From NCBI RefSeq assembly GCF_016887565.1, contig NZ_CP069396.1, forward strand, positions 1,763,001-1,827,000: 64,000 nt of DNA. The letters are read 5' to 3'. The stretch's first letter is position 1, and each line of letters begins with the position of its first letter. The notes under the pieces are model-generated. The model did not search any database, was not told the DNA's origin, and was given only the letters and a program-made list of their open reading frames with translations. Below, piece by piece: positions 37,169 through 45,141 of this stretch. The stretch comes from Archangium violaceum (GTDB lineage Bacteria > Myxococcota > Myxococcia > Myxococcales > Myxococcaceae). Made by a program: the position numbers and the translations under genes.

Positions 37169-38722
37169 ATGTCCTCCCAGCGCCCCCGCAGCCGACAGGA
37201 GCTGTACGACCGCATCCGCGCCAGCTCGAAGGAAGAGGTCATCTTCGAGGAGATGGTGCGCCTGGGCTTCTGGCCGGAGCGCAGCGGCGCGCCCGGGGAC
37301 CCGGCGGAGGTGATGCACCGGCGCAACGAGCTGCGGGGCGAGCTTCGCGCGCTCGCCACGGAGCAGAGCCGGCTGGGCAACCTGGAGAAGCTGAAGCGCG
37401 AGCTGCGCAAGCGGCGGCTGGAGGAGAGCCGCCGCAAGCAGCAGGAGACGAAGGAGCGACGCGAGCGCGAGCGGCAGGCGCGGGCCGAGGCCTGGAAGGA
37501 GCGCAAGGCGAAGGAGCTGCTCTTCCTGGGCCGGGGCGTGTCCGGGGGCCTGAGCGAGCGCACCGCGGACGAGGCGAAGCTGACGCGCCTGGGCCTGCCG
37601 GTGCTGGCTACGCCCGAGGCGCTGGCGCAGGCCCTGGGGCTGAGCGTGGGGAAGCTCCGGGCGCTGTGCTTCACGCGCACCGCGTCCACCACGAGCAACT
37701 ACGTGCGCTTCCTGCTGCCCAAGAAGACGGGTGGCACCCGGCTCATCTCCGCGCCCCTGCCGAGGTTGAAGGCGGCGCAGGCGTGGGTGCTGGAGAACAT
37801 CCTCGAGAAGGTGCCGGTGCACGAGGCGGCCCACGGCTTCCGCGAGGGGCGCTCCATCGTCACCAACGCCCGGCCGCACGTGGGCGCGCGCGTGGTGGTG
37901 AACCTGGACCTGAAGGACTTCTTCCCCTCGGTGCTGTACCCGCGGGTGAAGGGCGTCTTCGTGCGGTTGGGCTACAGCGAGGCCACCGCCACGGTGCTGG
38001 CGCTGCTGTGCACCGAGCCGGACGTGGAAGAGGTGGAGCTGGATGGACAGCGCTACTACGTCACCCAGGGCGGGCGGCGGCTGCCCCAGGGCGCGCCCAC
38101 CTCGCCCGCGCTGACGAACATCCTCTGCCGGCGGTTGGACAGGCGGCTCGCGGGCGCGGCGCGCAAGCTGGGCTTCGTCTACACGCGCTACGCGGATGAC
38201 CTCACGTTCTCCGCCCACGGGCCGGAGCCTCGCGATGCCGGGGAGCTGTTGCGCTTCGTGCGCTGGCTGGTGCGGCAGGAGGACTTCACGCCGCATCCCG
38301 AGAAGACTCGCGTGTTGCGCCGGGGCCGGCAGCAGGAGGTGACGGGCGTCGTCGTCAACGACAAGCCCGGCGTGGACCGTGAGACGCTCAAGCGCTTCCG
38401 CGCGCTGCTGCACCAGTTGGAGAAGACCGGGCCCGAGGGCAAGCGGTGGGGGCACAGCGGGGACGTCATCGCCTCGGCCGTGGGCTTCGCCAACTACGTG
38501 GCCATGGTGGACCCGGTGAAGGGCAGGGCGTTCCAGGAGAAGGCCCGGGCGCTGGAGCTGCGCTACGGACGCCGGCCCGCCCCGCCTCCGCGGGCCAGGC
38601 CCTCGAGTGCTCCGGCCCAGGCTCCCGCGTCTCCGGTTGCCGCTCCCGTGGACAGTCCGCGGACGGAGACGGAGCAGAAGCCCGCCGAGCCTCCGAAGAA
38701 GAAGTGGTGGAAGCTGTTCTGA
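37169..38722 (+). CDS. Retron reverse transcriptase
   Basis: 517 residues. A charged N-terminal extension with a long Arg/Glu/Lys coiled coil (residues ~50-115) precedes the polymerase, as in the myxobacterial retron RTs. Motifs: NLDLKDFFPSV (first catalytic Asp), LPQGAPTSPALTNILCRRLDRRL, TRYADDLTFSA (YADD active site, about residue 339) and EVTGVVVND, the retron VTG motif of the Y region. It copies the msd part of the RNA immediately upstream into branched msDNA. The Pro-rich C-terminal tail is unusual. A short single-pass membrane protein follows after 28 bases. Retrons are anti-phage systems, but the effector of this type has not been assigned to my knowledge. Confidence 0.95.
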   Translation: MSSQRPRSRQELYDRIRASSKEEVIFEEMVRLGFWPERSGAPGDPAEVMHRRNELRGELRALATEQSRLGNLEKLKRELRKRRLEESRRKQQETKERRERERQARAEAWKERKAKELLFLGRGVSGGLSERTADEAKLTRLGLPVLATPEALAQALGLSVGKLRALCFTRTASTTSNYVRFLLPKKTGGTRLISAPLPRLKAAQAWVLENILEKVPVHEAAHGFREGRSIVTNARPHVGARVVVNLDLKDFFPSVLYPRVKGVFVRLGYSEATATVLALLCTEPDVEEVELDGQRYYVTQGGRRLPQGAPTSPALTNILCRRLDRRLAGAARKLGFVYTRYADDLTFSAHGPEPRDAGELLRFVRWLVRQEDFTPHPEKTRVLRRGRQQEVTGVVVNDKPGVDRETLKRFRALLHQLEKTGPEGKRWGHSGDVIASAVGFANYVAMVDPVKGRAFQEKARALELRYGRRPAPPPRARPSSAPAQAPASPVAAPVDSPRTETEQKPAEPPKKKWWKLF

Positions 38723-38750
38723 GCCGGGGCTCGCGGTAGGGTCGGGCCGC

Positions 38751-38999
38751 GTGAACTGGAACGTCGTCTTCGTGGTGCTCGGGGCCGTGGTGCTGCTCGG
38801 GCTCATCATCTGGGTCGTGGGTGGCAACGAGGTCAGCCGCCTGCGCAACCAGTACTTCCGCAGTGTCCCACTCCCGCGCGCCCAGGCAGAGCAATCCCTC
38901 GCGCGCCACCTCGCCAGGCTCCAGGAGCGTTACCCCGGCAAGACCGAGGCCTGGTACCTCCGCCGCGTCCTGGCCGACCTGGAACGCGACCGGCGGTGA
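38751..38999 (+). CDS. Small single-pass membrane protein downstream of the retron
   Basis: 82 residues from a GTG 28 bases after the reverse transcriptase stop. Residues 3-24 form one strong membrane helix (WNVVFVVLGAVVLLGLIIWVV). The rest is a charged helical cytoplasmic tail (RAQAEQSLARHLARLQERYPGKTEAWYLRRVLADLERDRR). No known domain. The ribosome binding site is weak (TAGGG), so translation may depend on the reverse transcriptase. Some retron effectors are small membrane proteins (for example retron Ec48), so this is a candidate effector by position; it could also be an unrelated small protein. Confidence 0.65.
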   Translation: MNWNVVFVVLGAVVLLGLIIWVVGGNEVSRLRNQYFRSVPLPRAQAEQSLARHLARLQERYPGKTEAWYLRRVLADLERDRR

Positions 39000-39038
39000 G
39001 CCCACCGGGTGGCGTTCGTCAGGTTCGGAGTCTATATG

Positions 39039-39053
39039 GTGTCATATGGACAC
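39039..39053. promoter_or_regulatory. Palindrome over the start of the ADP-ribosylglycohydrolase gene
   Basis: GTGTC-atatg-GACAC, perfect five-base arms overlapping the start codon at 39046. The sequence around it is AT-richer than its surroundings. It could be an operator that controls the gene separately from the retron block. No regulator gene is adjacent. Confidence 0.3.
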
Positions 39054-40203
39054 TATGATTCCGAATGACATTCAGGGAGTTTCCGTGGAGGAGCGTGTCC
39101 AGGGCGCCCTGTGGGGCCTCGCCTGGGGTGACGCCCTCGGCTGTCCCGTCGAGACCTGGCGCGCCTCCTTCATCCGTCAGGTGTTTGGCGACTACGTGGA
39201 GCTGCCCTCCGAGCTGCCCCTCCAGGCGCTCGCGGGTGACAAGAAGCGGCTCGAGCGCCTCCGCCCGCTGGGGCTCCACTCCGATGACACCCAGCAGGCC
39301 CTGGCGCTCGTCGCCTGCGCGCTCGAGCCGGGTGGATGGACTCGCGAGTCCTGGGCCCGCTGGCTCGTCGAGGGCCTGCGCCGCAAGGCCTGGCGCGGCT
39401 ACGGGCGCAACTTCCAGGTCGCCGTGTCCCAACTGGCGAAGGGTGGCGCCCCGGAGCACTCGGGGAGCGCCTCGGCCGGTATGGGCGCCGCCATGCGCGT
39501 GGCTCCCGTGGGCGCCCTGCTGCGCGATGCGCCCGCCGAGCTCGCCCGCGTGGTCATGGAGTCCTCCATGATGACCCATGCGGATCTGCGCGCCTCCGCC
39601 CTGGCCTACGCCGTGGCCTGGTCCGTGGCCGCCCTCGCGCGAGGCGAGGACGTGGCCCGCGTGCGCGCTGGCGTGGCCTCCGCGGTCCGCGAGGAGGAGA
39701 CTCGCTGGCTCCAGTCGGGCACCGCGTGGAGCTTCGATCGGACCGGCGGGCACCTCGTCTCGGAGACGCTGGCCGCGCTGCTCGAAGGCCCTGTCCTCGC
39801 CCCGGCGGCCTTGCGCGAGCGCATCTCCGAGCTGGCCCGCCCGCACCTCGCCGAGGGCTTCACCGTGGCGCACCCCAACCAGGGCTTCGCGCTCCTCGGC
39901 GGCGCTCATGGGCTCGTCCGGGCGCTCACCGCCGAGGAGGCTCCAGGCGCCGTGCTCGCGGACATCATTCAGCAGGGCTACGACACCGACACCGTCGCGG
40001 CCATCGCGGGGGGTGTTCTGGGCGCGCGGTTCGGAAGCGCTTGGGTGCCCCGGGCCCGGTTGCTCGACTCGGAGCGGCTCGAGGGGTATGCCCGGGCGCT
40101 CGTGGCGCGCGGTGGAGCTCCTGAGACGCTCGATGCGTTCGTGAAAAACGAAGCGGCCTGGACCGCTCACGAGAAGCGGTTCCAGGCCGGTCTGGTGCGG
40201 TGA
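39046..40203 (+). CDS. ADP-ribosylglycohydrolase (DraG-like)
   Basis: 385 residues from the ATG at 39046 (a second ATG at 39055 is possible). It has the fold's metal-binding signatures: RVQGALWGLAWGDALGCPVE, LHSDDTQQALAL (the [ST]DDT motif) and the C-terminal GYDTDTVAAIAGGVLGARFGSAWVP (the D-T-D motif). These bind two Mg ions and cleave ADP-ribose from proteins or nucleic acid. It is the last gene of the same-strand block that begins with the WGR genes and includes the retron. WGR is a PARP-associated module, so an ADP-ribose signal in the block is possible, but no ADP-ribosyltransferase is visible here. Confidence 0.92.
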   Translation: MDTMIPNDIQGVSVEERVQGALWGLAWGDALGCPVETWRASFIRQVFGDYVELPSELPLQALAGDKKRLERLRPLGLHSDDTQQALALVACALEPGGWTRESWARWLVEGLRRKAWRGYGRNFQVAVSQLAKGGAPEHSGSASAGMGAAMRVAPVGALLRDAPAELARVVMESSMMTHADLRASALAYAVAWSVAALARGEDVARVRAGVASAVREEETRWLQSGTAWSFDRTGGHLVSETLAALLEGPVLAPAALRERISELARPHLAEGFTVAHPNQGFALLGGAHGLVRALTAEEAPGAVLADIIQQGYDTDTVAAIAGGVLGARFGSAWVPRARLLDSERLEGYARALVARGGAPETLDAFVKNEAAWTAHEKRFQAGLVR

Positions 40204-40231
40204 GCACCGGTGGGTTCAACTCGAGGGGGCG

Positions 40232-40270
40232 GATACCCTCACCCCGACCCTCTCCCAGAGGGAGAGGGAG
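40232..40270 (-). repeat. Dispersed palindromic repeat, copy 3
   Basis: Same unit on the minus strand: GATACCCTCACCCC, then the hairpin CCCTCTCCC-aga-GGGAGAGGG. It lies between the convergent glycohydrolase and GAF genes and can act as a bidirectional terminator hairpin. Upstream GGGTTCAACTCGAG matches the inverted flank of copies 1 and 2. Confidence 0.8.
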
Positions 40271-40294
40271 GAGTTGGCAGGGGAGATGGGTTGA

Positions 40295-40876
40295 CTAGCG
40301 CGTTCCGGCGCAGCGGGCCATCATCGCTTCCAGGTCCTGGCGCGTCTGCGCCAGCGCCTCGCGCCTCACGTCCTGGCGCAGCGCGTTCGACAGCGAGCGC
40401 GACAGCGTCTTCACGATGGTCACCTCCTCCGCCGACCACCGCCGCTCCTTCTGGCAGTCGTCCAGCCGCAGGAAGCCCCACCACTGCCCGTTGATGTTGC
40501 CGATGTTGATGGGGCACAGCAGCACCGACTGCACCGCCTGCGCCTCCAGGTTCACCTGCAGCGGTCCCTGGATGTTGCGCACCACCTCCCAGACGGGCTG
40601 CCCTCGCGAGAGCACCTCCACCCAGCCCGCCATCTGATCCTTCAGCGGGAACGTCTGCAGCAGCGGCGTCATGGGCGCCGTGCCCCACACGTGCCTCAGC
40701 GGCGCCAGCCTCTTGCCCGGCATCGTCGAGGTGCTGTTCTCGTAGATGACCGCCCGGTCCACCCCGATCGCCCGGCCCACCATCTCCATGGCCGCCATCA
40801 CCGCCTGTGCCGAGAAGCCCTGCTCCACCAGCAACTTCGAGGCCTCGGAGACCTTCGTGAATGCTTCCAGTGACAT
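40295..40876 (-). CDS. GAF-domain protein
   Basis: 193 residues with GGAGG before the ATG at 40876. Almost the whole protein is a GAF-type sensor domain: SKLLVEQGFSAQAVMAAMEMVGRAIGVDRAVIYEN, QSVLLCPINIGNINGQWWGFLRLDD (the core beta strands) and KERRWSAEEVTIVKTLSRSLSNALRQ. GAF domains bind small molecules and usually feed a kinase or cyclase; here no output domain is attached. It stands alone between a repeat element and a 250-base intergenic stretch. Confidence 0.85.
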   Translation of the reverse strand: MSLEAFTKVSEASKLLVEQGFSAQAVMAAMEMVGRAIGVDRAVIYENSTSTMPGKRLAPLRHVWGTAPMTPLLQTFPLKDQMAGWVEVLSRGQPVWEVVRNIQGPLQVNLEAQAVQSVLLCPINIGNINGQWWGFLRLDDCQKERRWSAEEVTIVKTLSRSLSNALRQDVRREALAQTRQDLEAMMARCAGTR

Positions 40877-41125
40877 CGCATCCTCCGTGCCGACGAACTC
40901 AGGTAAATCCCGAGAGGCATGTACGAGCCGCCTTCTTAGCGACTCATGAGTTCATTGAACAGCAAGAAGACGATGTCTGTCAAGTATCCCTGGATTTTCT
41001 CAGCTCGTCTGGAATCCCTCGTTCCCCTTGGGTCAGCCGTTCCTGGCGGGCGCGGGGGGCGGGCTCGGGCTAGCCTGTCGGCATCCGGTGCCGGCCGGTG
41101 GGCCCGGACAGGAGGTCTCGACAGG
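40877..41125. promoter_or_regulatory. Divergent intergenic region with candidate promoter for the GAF gene
   Basis: A 249-base gap less GC-rich than its flanks. On the minus strand TTGACA lies at 40983-40978, a good -35 box for the GAF gene, with a poor -10 about 17-18 bases on (TTCAAT/GTTCAA). A ten-base palindrome ACTCATGAGT lies near 40943. Nothing else recognisable. Confidence 0.35.
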
Positions 41126-41755
41126 ATGGAGAGCTTGGACTCGCGTCTGGAGCGGTTGGAGCGCCGCTGCCGTCGCCTGCAGTCCGTCACCTTCGCCGCG
41201 CTCGCGCTGGGGGCGCTCGGAGTGGGCGTGGCCACACTGGGCCCGCGGTGGCCCGCCGAGGGGGGGGAGCTGGTGGCCTCACGCCTCACCCTGCGGGACG
41301 CGCGGGGCCGCACACGTGCCACCCTCTCCGCGCAGGACGGGAGCGAGGGCGGACTGGTGCTGCACGACGCCCAGGGCCGGCCCCGCGCCCTGCTGGGCGT
41401 GGACACCAGTGGCTCGCCCCGGCTCCGCTTCGCCACCGCCGAGGGCGCCACGCTCGCCGAGCTCACCGTGTACGCCAACGAGGCCCCGCGCCTGTCGCTC
41501 GGGAAGAATGGTGGCACCGAGTTCTTCTCCGTGGGGCTGCTGTCGGATGGTTCCTCGCGCCTGGAGCTGGCGGATGAGGACGGGCGCCCTCGCGCCATCC
41601 TCGGCGCCGATGAGCATGGCTCGCCCGGGCTGTTGCTCGTGGATCGCAAGGGCCAGCCCCGGGCCTCCCTGCGGGTGACCCCGGCGGACTCCGCGAGCCT
41701 CGTGCTCGAGGGGCGGGATGGCGAGGTGTTCCGCGCCCCGTCCGCCGTCCAGTAG
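41126..41755 (+). CDS. Membrane-anchored repeat protein of unknown function
   Basis: 209 residues from the ATG at 41126. A short N-terminal coiled coil (LDSRLERLERRCRRLQ) precedes a membrane helix (VTFAALALGALGVGVATLG). The remainder faces outward and consists of repeated beta units of ~28 residues with the theme L-x-D-x-x-G-R-x-R-A-x-L (TLRDARGRTRATLSAQDGSEGG, VLHDAQGRPRALLGVDTSGSP, LADEDGRPRAILGADEHGSPG, LVDRKGQPRASLRV). It resembles surface beta-solenoid or tail-like repeats, and no enzyme motif is present. Similar coiled-coil-TM-DARGxxRA proteins occur in many bacteria without known function. Confidence 0.7.
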   Translation: MESLDSRLERLERRCRRLQSVTFAALALGALGVGVATLGPRWPAEGGELVASRLTLRDARGRTRATLSAQDGSEGGLVLHDAQGRPRALLGVDTSGSPRLRFATAEGATLAELTVYANEAPRLSLGKNGGTEFFSVGLLSDGSSRLELADEDGRPRAILGADEHGSPGLLLVDRKGQPRASLRVTPADSASLVLEGRDGEVFRAPSAVQ

Positions 41756-41800
41756 GAGCTCGCGAGGTGGGAGCGGAGGGGGAACCCGCTTACACGCGGG

Positions 41801-41835
41801 ACCCTCACCCCGACCCTCTCCCGGAGGGAGAGGGG
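41801..41835 (-). repeat. Dispersed palindromic repeat, copy 4
   Basis: ACCCTCACCCCGA followed by CCCTCTCCC-gga-GGGAGAGGG, about 45 bases after the stop of the preceding membrane protein gene. A terminator-like hairpin without T-tract. Confidence 0.8.
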
Positions 41836-41925
41836 ATGTTGCTCGGTGGTGGGCAGGGCGGACAGGCGGGCTCGGAGTCGTGAGGGCTTCCCCGGGCGGG
41901 CGGCGTCCCTACCTTCCCACGGCTT

Positions 41926-43179
41926 ATGGAATCACCACCGACGGGGGCGCAGGGGTGGGAGCAACCCGACCGCCTCAATGACCAGCACGAGATGCGCGGG
42001 CCCATGGCGCTGCCAACCGGGTTCCAGGCCTTCCGCCATGCGCTCTACCAGTCCACCCGCATGCGGCTCCAGCCGGGGCACCGGGTGGAGCTGGTGGAGA
42101 ACGGGCGTATCTTCGACGAGGTCGTCGAGGCCATCCGCGGGGCCACCGAGTCCGTCCACATCCTCGTCTTCATCTGGCGCCCGAGCGAGCCGTCGGACCG
42201 CATCGTGGAGGCGCTGTGCGAGCGCGCGCGGGCCGGAGTCGCCTGCCGCGTCGTCGTGGATCCGGTGGGCAGCGAGGAGGTCCGCGGCGAGCACGACTTC
42301 GACCCGAAGGTGGAGCAGCGGCTGCGCGAGGGGGGCGTCGAGGTGCACTACTTCCGGCCCCTGTCGGGCCGGTGGCTGGGACGGCTCCTGGGGCGCACGC
42401 ACCACAAGCTCGTCATCCTCGATGGGCAGGTGGGCTTCACCGGGGGCTTCGGCATCTGGAAGTCGTGGCAGGGCGAGGGGGACAGTCCCGAGGAGTGGCG
42501 CGACACCAACGTGCGCGTGGAGGGCCCCGCGGTGCGCGAGATGCAACTGGCCTTCGCGCGCACGTGGCAGGAGTGTGGCGGCGCGCTGCTCCCGGAGAGC
42601 TGCTTCCCCGAGCTGGAGCACGAGGGGGAGGGGTACGCCGCCTTCGTGGAGAGCACGGGAGGCCATGGGCTCTCCGACGCCGAGCGCATGTTGCGCATGG
42701 TGTTCGCCGCCGCGCGCCGCAGGCTGTGGATCGCCAACGCCTACTTCACCCCGCCCAAGGCCATCCTCGAGCAGCTGTTGGAGAAGCGGAAGCAGGGGGT
42801 GGACGTGCGGGTGCTCGCGGCGGGACCCGTGCATGACTGGCGCATCGTGCGGGCCTCGCAGCGCGCCACCTACCAGGAGATGTTGAAGGGCGGGGTGCGC
42901 CTCTGGGAGTACCAGCCCTCGATGCTGCACTCGAAGACGGTGCTCGTGGACGACTGGCTGTGCACGGTGGGCTCCACCAACCTGGACGCACTGTCGCTCC
43001 ACCGGATGCGCGAGGGCTCCGTGGTGGTGGCCGACCAGCGGCTCGCCTCCAAGCTGGAGCAGTGCTGGGAGCGGGACCTGGCGCACGCGAAGGAGATGAC
43101 GCTCGCCCACGGGGGACGCACCAATCCGTGGCGGCGGTTCGCGCGGCGGGTGACGCAGTTGCTCGCCGTGGACCGTTGA
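41926..43179 (+). CDS. Phospholipase D family / cardiolipin synthase-like protein
   Basis: 417 residues if it starts at 41926; ATGs at 41992 and 42004 are also possible and no start has a clear ribosome binding site. It has two HKD domains: THHKLVILDGQVGFTGGFGIWKSW (about residues 160-185) and MLHSKTVLVDDWLCTVGSTNLDALSLHRMRE (about 325-355), both with H-x-K-x4-D. This is the transphosphatidylation fold of ClsA/ClsB-type cardiolipin synthases and phosphatidyltransferases. It lacks the N-terminal membrane helices of ClsA, so it is closer to the soluble or peripheral ClsB type. It acts on phospholipids at the membrane. Confidence 0.9.
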   Translation: MESPPTGAQGWEQPDRLNDQHEMRGPMALPTGFQAFRHALYQSTRMRLQPGHRVELVENGRIFDEVVEAIRGATESVHILVFIWRPSEPSDRIVEALCERARAGVACRVVVDPVGSEEVRGEHDFDPKVEQRLREGGVEVHYFRPLSGRWLGRLLGRTHHKLVILDGQVGFTGGFGIWKSWQGEGDSPEEWRDTNVRVEGPAVREMQLAFARTWQECGGALLPESCFPELEHEGEGYAAFVESTGGHGLSDAERMLRMVFAAARRRLWIANAYFTPPKAILEQLLEKRKQGVDVRVLAAGPVHDWRIVRASQRATYQEMLKGGVRLWEYQPSMLHSKTVLVDDWLCTVGSTNLDALSLHRMREGSVVVADQRLASKLEQCWERDLAHAKEMTLAHGGRTNPWRRFARRVTQLLAVDR

Positions 43180-43191
43180 AGAGGGAGCGCG

Positions 43192-43875
43192 TCAGCGCGG
43201 GTTGCGCACGCCCACCTGCTGGCACATGGACAGCACGGGGCACGTGGTGCACTGGGGCCGGGTGCCCGTGCACACGTGCTTGCCGAAGGGCACCAGCAGC
43301 CGGTTGAGCTCGACCCAGTGCGCTCGCGGCAGCTTCGCCTCCAGCGCGGCCAGCGTCTGCTCGGGCGTGCGCGCCTGGACGTAGCCCCAGCGGTTCGTCA
43401 CCCGGTGCACGTGGATGTCCACGCTGATGCGGGCCTGCCCGCAGGCGATGCCCAGCGCCAGGTGGGCACACTTGGGCCCCACGCCCTTGAAGGATTGGAG
43501 CACCTCCGCGTCGCACGGCAGCTCGCCGCCGAGCTCCTGCACGGTGCGGACCGCGATGGCGTGAATCGTCTTCGCCTTGGGCTCGGGGAAGGTCACCGGG
43601 CGGATGAGCGCGCCGATGCGCTCGGGCCCGAGGCGGCGCATGGCCTCGGGCGTGCGGGCCTGGGCGAGCAGCCGGAGGGATACCGGCAAGGACACCTCAT
43701 CTCGCGTGCGGATGGAGAGGATGCAGGCCACGAGCTGCTCGAAGAGGCTCGCGTGGCCGCGTGCCGCCAGCTCGAACATGGCGGCGTCGGCGAACCCGCG
43801 GATGGATTCGCGCACCCGCGTCAGCACCTCTTCGATGTCGAAGGGCTGTTTGTCCTCGCGCGGGTGCGCTTCCAT
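43192..43875 (-). CDS. Endonuclease III-like DNA glycosylase/AP lyase
   Basis: 227 residues from the ATG at 43875. The helix-hairpin-helix with the catalytic Lys is LQSFKGVGPKCAHLALGIACG, the catalytic Asp is in ISVDIHVHRVTNRWG, and the iron-sulfur loop is C-x6-C-x2-C-x5-C (CTGTRPQCTTCPVLSMC). It removes oxidised pyrimidines and nicks the abasic site in base-excision repair. It diverges from E. coli Nth in the motif before the HhH (FKGVGPKCA in place of LPGVGRKTA), so it may be one of several Nth-type paralogues. Confidence 0.92.
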   Translation of the reverse strand: MEAHPREDKQPFDIEEVLTRVRESIRGFADAAMFELAARGHASLFEQLVACILSIRTRDEVSLPVSLRLLAQARTPEAMRRLGPERIGALIRPVTFPEPKAKTIHAIAVRTVQELGGELPCDAEVLQSFKGVGPKCAHLALGIACGQARISVDIHVHRVTNRWGYVQARTPEQTLAALEAKLPRAHWVELNRLLVPFGKHVCTGTRPQCTTCPVLSMCQQVGVRNPR

Positions 43876-43885
43876 GGGTTGACGC

Positions 43886-44122
43886 CTACTGGGAGCCCGC
43901 CTTCGAGCTGCCAGGGGCGTGGACCTTGCGAGCGTCTTCCTTGCCGGTCTTGTTGGGGCCGCCATGCGTGCCGAACTGGCCCGCGTTGCGGTGCTTGGGA
44001 TACGCCTCGTCGTCCCGGCGCTCGCGGCCCTGACCCGAGACGTCACCCGAGTCGACCTTCGGGTTCAGCTTCTCCTTGTCCGCGTCGGAATGCAGCTTCT
44101 CCCTGTCCTGGTCCTGTGCCAT
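43886..44122 (-). CDS. Small hydrophilic protein of unknown function
   Basis: 78 residues from the ATG at 44122 with a strong ribosome binding site (GGGAGGTGCCCG). Entirely charged and Gly-rich (MAQDQDREKLHSDADKEKLNPKVDSGDVSG, NAGQFGTHGGPNKTGKEDARK), like small stress-induced disordered proteins. No domain is recognised. It starts upstream of the endonuclease III gene on the same strand and ends ten bases before that gene's start, so the two are probably cotranscribed. Confidence 0.65.
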   Translation of the reverse strand: MAQDQDREKLHSDADKEKLNPKVDSGDVSGQGRERRDDEAYPKHRNAGQFGTHGGPNKTGKEDARKVHAPGSSKAGSQ

Positions 44123-44223
44123 CGGGCACCTCCCTTTCTGGAGAAGATGGGGATGGTCCAGGGGGCTGGCTGCGGGTTCCGCCGCGCCGCCGGGCGGGCG
44201 GGCGGACAGGCACTCCGGGCTCG

Positions 44224-45126
44224 TCAGTCCAGGAAGCGGCGCTCCCATTGGAGGAGCCCCTTGGAGGCCGGGCCGCCGAAGATCGGTTTCCAGTGGTAGA
44301 GGTGGGGCTCGAGGAGCCGTGCGAGCGCACGGTGCATGGGAAGCGACTGGCCTGCTTCGATGTCTCCCACCTCTGGCCGCTCACCGAGAGTGATGAGGAC
44401 CCGGTCATCGCTCATCTCCTGGAGTGAGATACCCGGGAGCGTCAGGTGCTCGCGCAGACCGGTCAACCCGCCGAGCTTCCCGAGCACGGGCTGCCCGAGG
44501 AAGTTCATCCAATGCACCCCGTCCACCCAGGTGTTCATGTGCATGTTCGCTCCGTTCCATGCGAGGTGCACCCCCGGGTAGCGCGGGCGGATGAGCTCGA
44601 GGGCTTCATCCGAATCTCCAAGGGACGCGCAGAGGACGAAGTCCACATAGCCCGAGTTGAAGGGGAGCTCTTTCGCCAAATCGAGAGCGAGCGCATGGAC
44701 ATGCTCCGAACCCCGCTCTTCCAGGTACTCCGTGGGCAGGCGCAGGTACAGGACGCTCACATCATCCTGCCGGTAGGGCCAGGGGAGGGGAACGACGTCC
44801 AATCCCCTGTAGTCCACGTGGAGTCCTGCGAATCTGCGAGGGTCATCCCACAGCATTTGGGATGCGAGTTCGTCGGGCCCCGGTTTCAACATCCGCTTGC
44901 GGATTCTCTCCCATGCGGAGTCATCGAGTGGCTCGGCTTGCCCCTCACCCGTGTCGTTCCAGGCAAGCTCGTAGGGCCGTATCCGTTCACGGAAGAGTTC
45001 CAGGGCACGCACGACGGCGGGCGCAATCCGCTCGTTGGGGTGCCGCATGTAGAAGCTCATGACCAGGGCATCACATGCGGTCAGCCGGCCGTACTTGTCG
45101 TGGTATCGCAGTCTCGGGTAGCGCAT
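44224..45126 (-). CDS. DUF3396-like immunity protein for the adjacent nuclease toxin
   Basis: 300 residues, cytoplasmic, no signal peptide. It matches the DUF3396 pattern (MRYPRLRYHDKYGRLTACDALVMSFYMRHP near the start, VDFVLCASLGDSDEALELIRPRYPGVHLAWNG, and WVDGVHWMNFLGQPVLGKLGGLTGLREHLTLPGISLQEMSDDRVLITLGERPEVGDIEAG). This family is annotated as type VI immunity for VRR-NUC-type nuclease toxins. It lies 15 bases downstream of a lipoprotein nuclease toxin gene, the usual toxin-immunity order. It should bind and block the nuclease in the producing or recipient cell. The family assignment is from memory of its motifs and needs a profile search. Confidence 0.75.
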   Translation of the reverse strand: MRYPRLRYHDKYGRLTACDALVMSFYMRHPNERIAPAVVRALELFRERIRPYELAWNDTGEGQAEPLDDSAWERIRKRMLKPGPDELASQMLWDDPRRFAGLHVDYRGLDVVPLPWPYRQDDVSVLYLRLPTEYLEERGSEHVHALALDLAKELPFNSGYVDFVLCASLGDSDEALELIRPRYPGVHLAWNGANMHMNTWVDGVHWMNFLGQPVLGKLGGLTGLREHLTLPGISLQEMSDDRVLITLGERPEVGDIEAGQSLPMHRALARLLEPHLYHWKPIFGGPASKGLLQWERRFLD

Positions 45127-45141
45127 GGTGGTCCTCTCGTT

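Noticed and set aside
30757-40203. Idea that the block encodes a bacterial PARP system
   Set aside because: WGR domains and an ADP-ribosylglycohydrolase are present, but no ADP-ribosyltransferase catalytic domain is visible in any gene of the block, so it is only kept as a possible theme.
40940-40956. Palindrome ACTCATGAGT upstream of the GAF gene
   Set aside because: Ten bases only, expected by chance in a window of this size; not reported as an operator.
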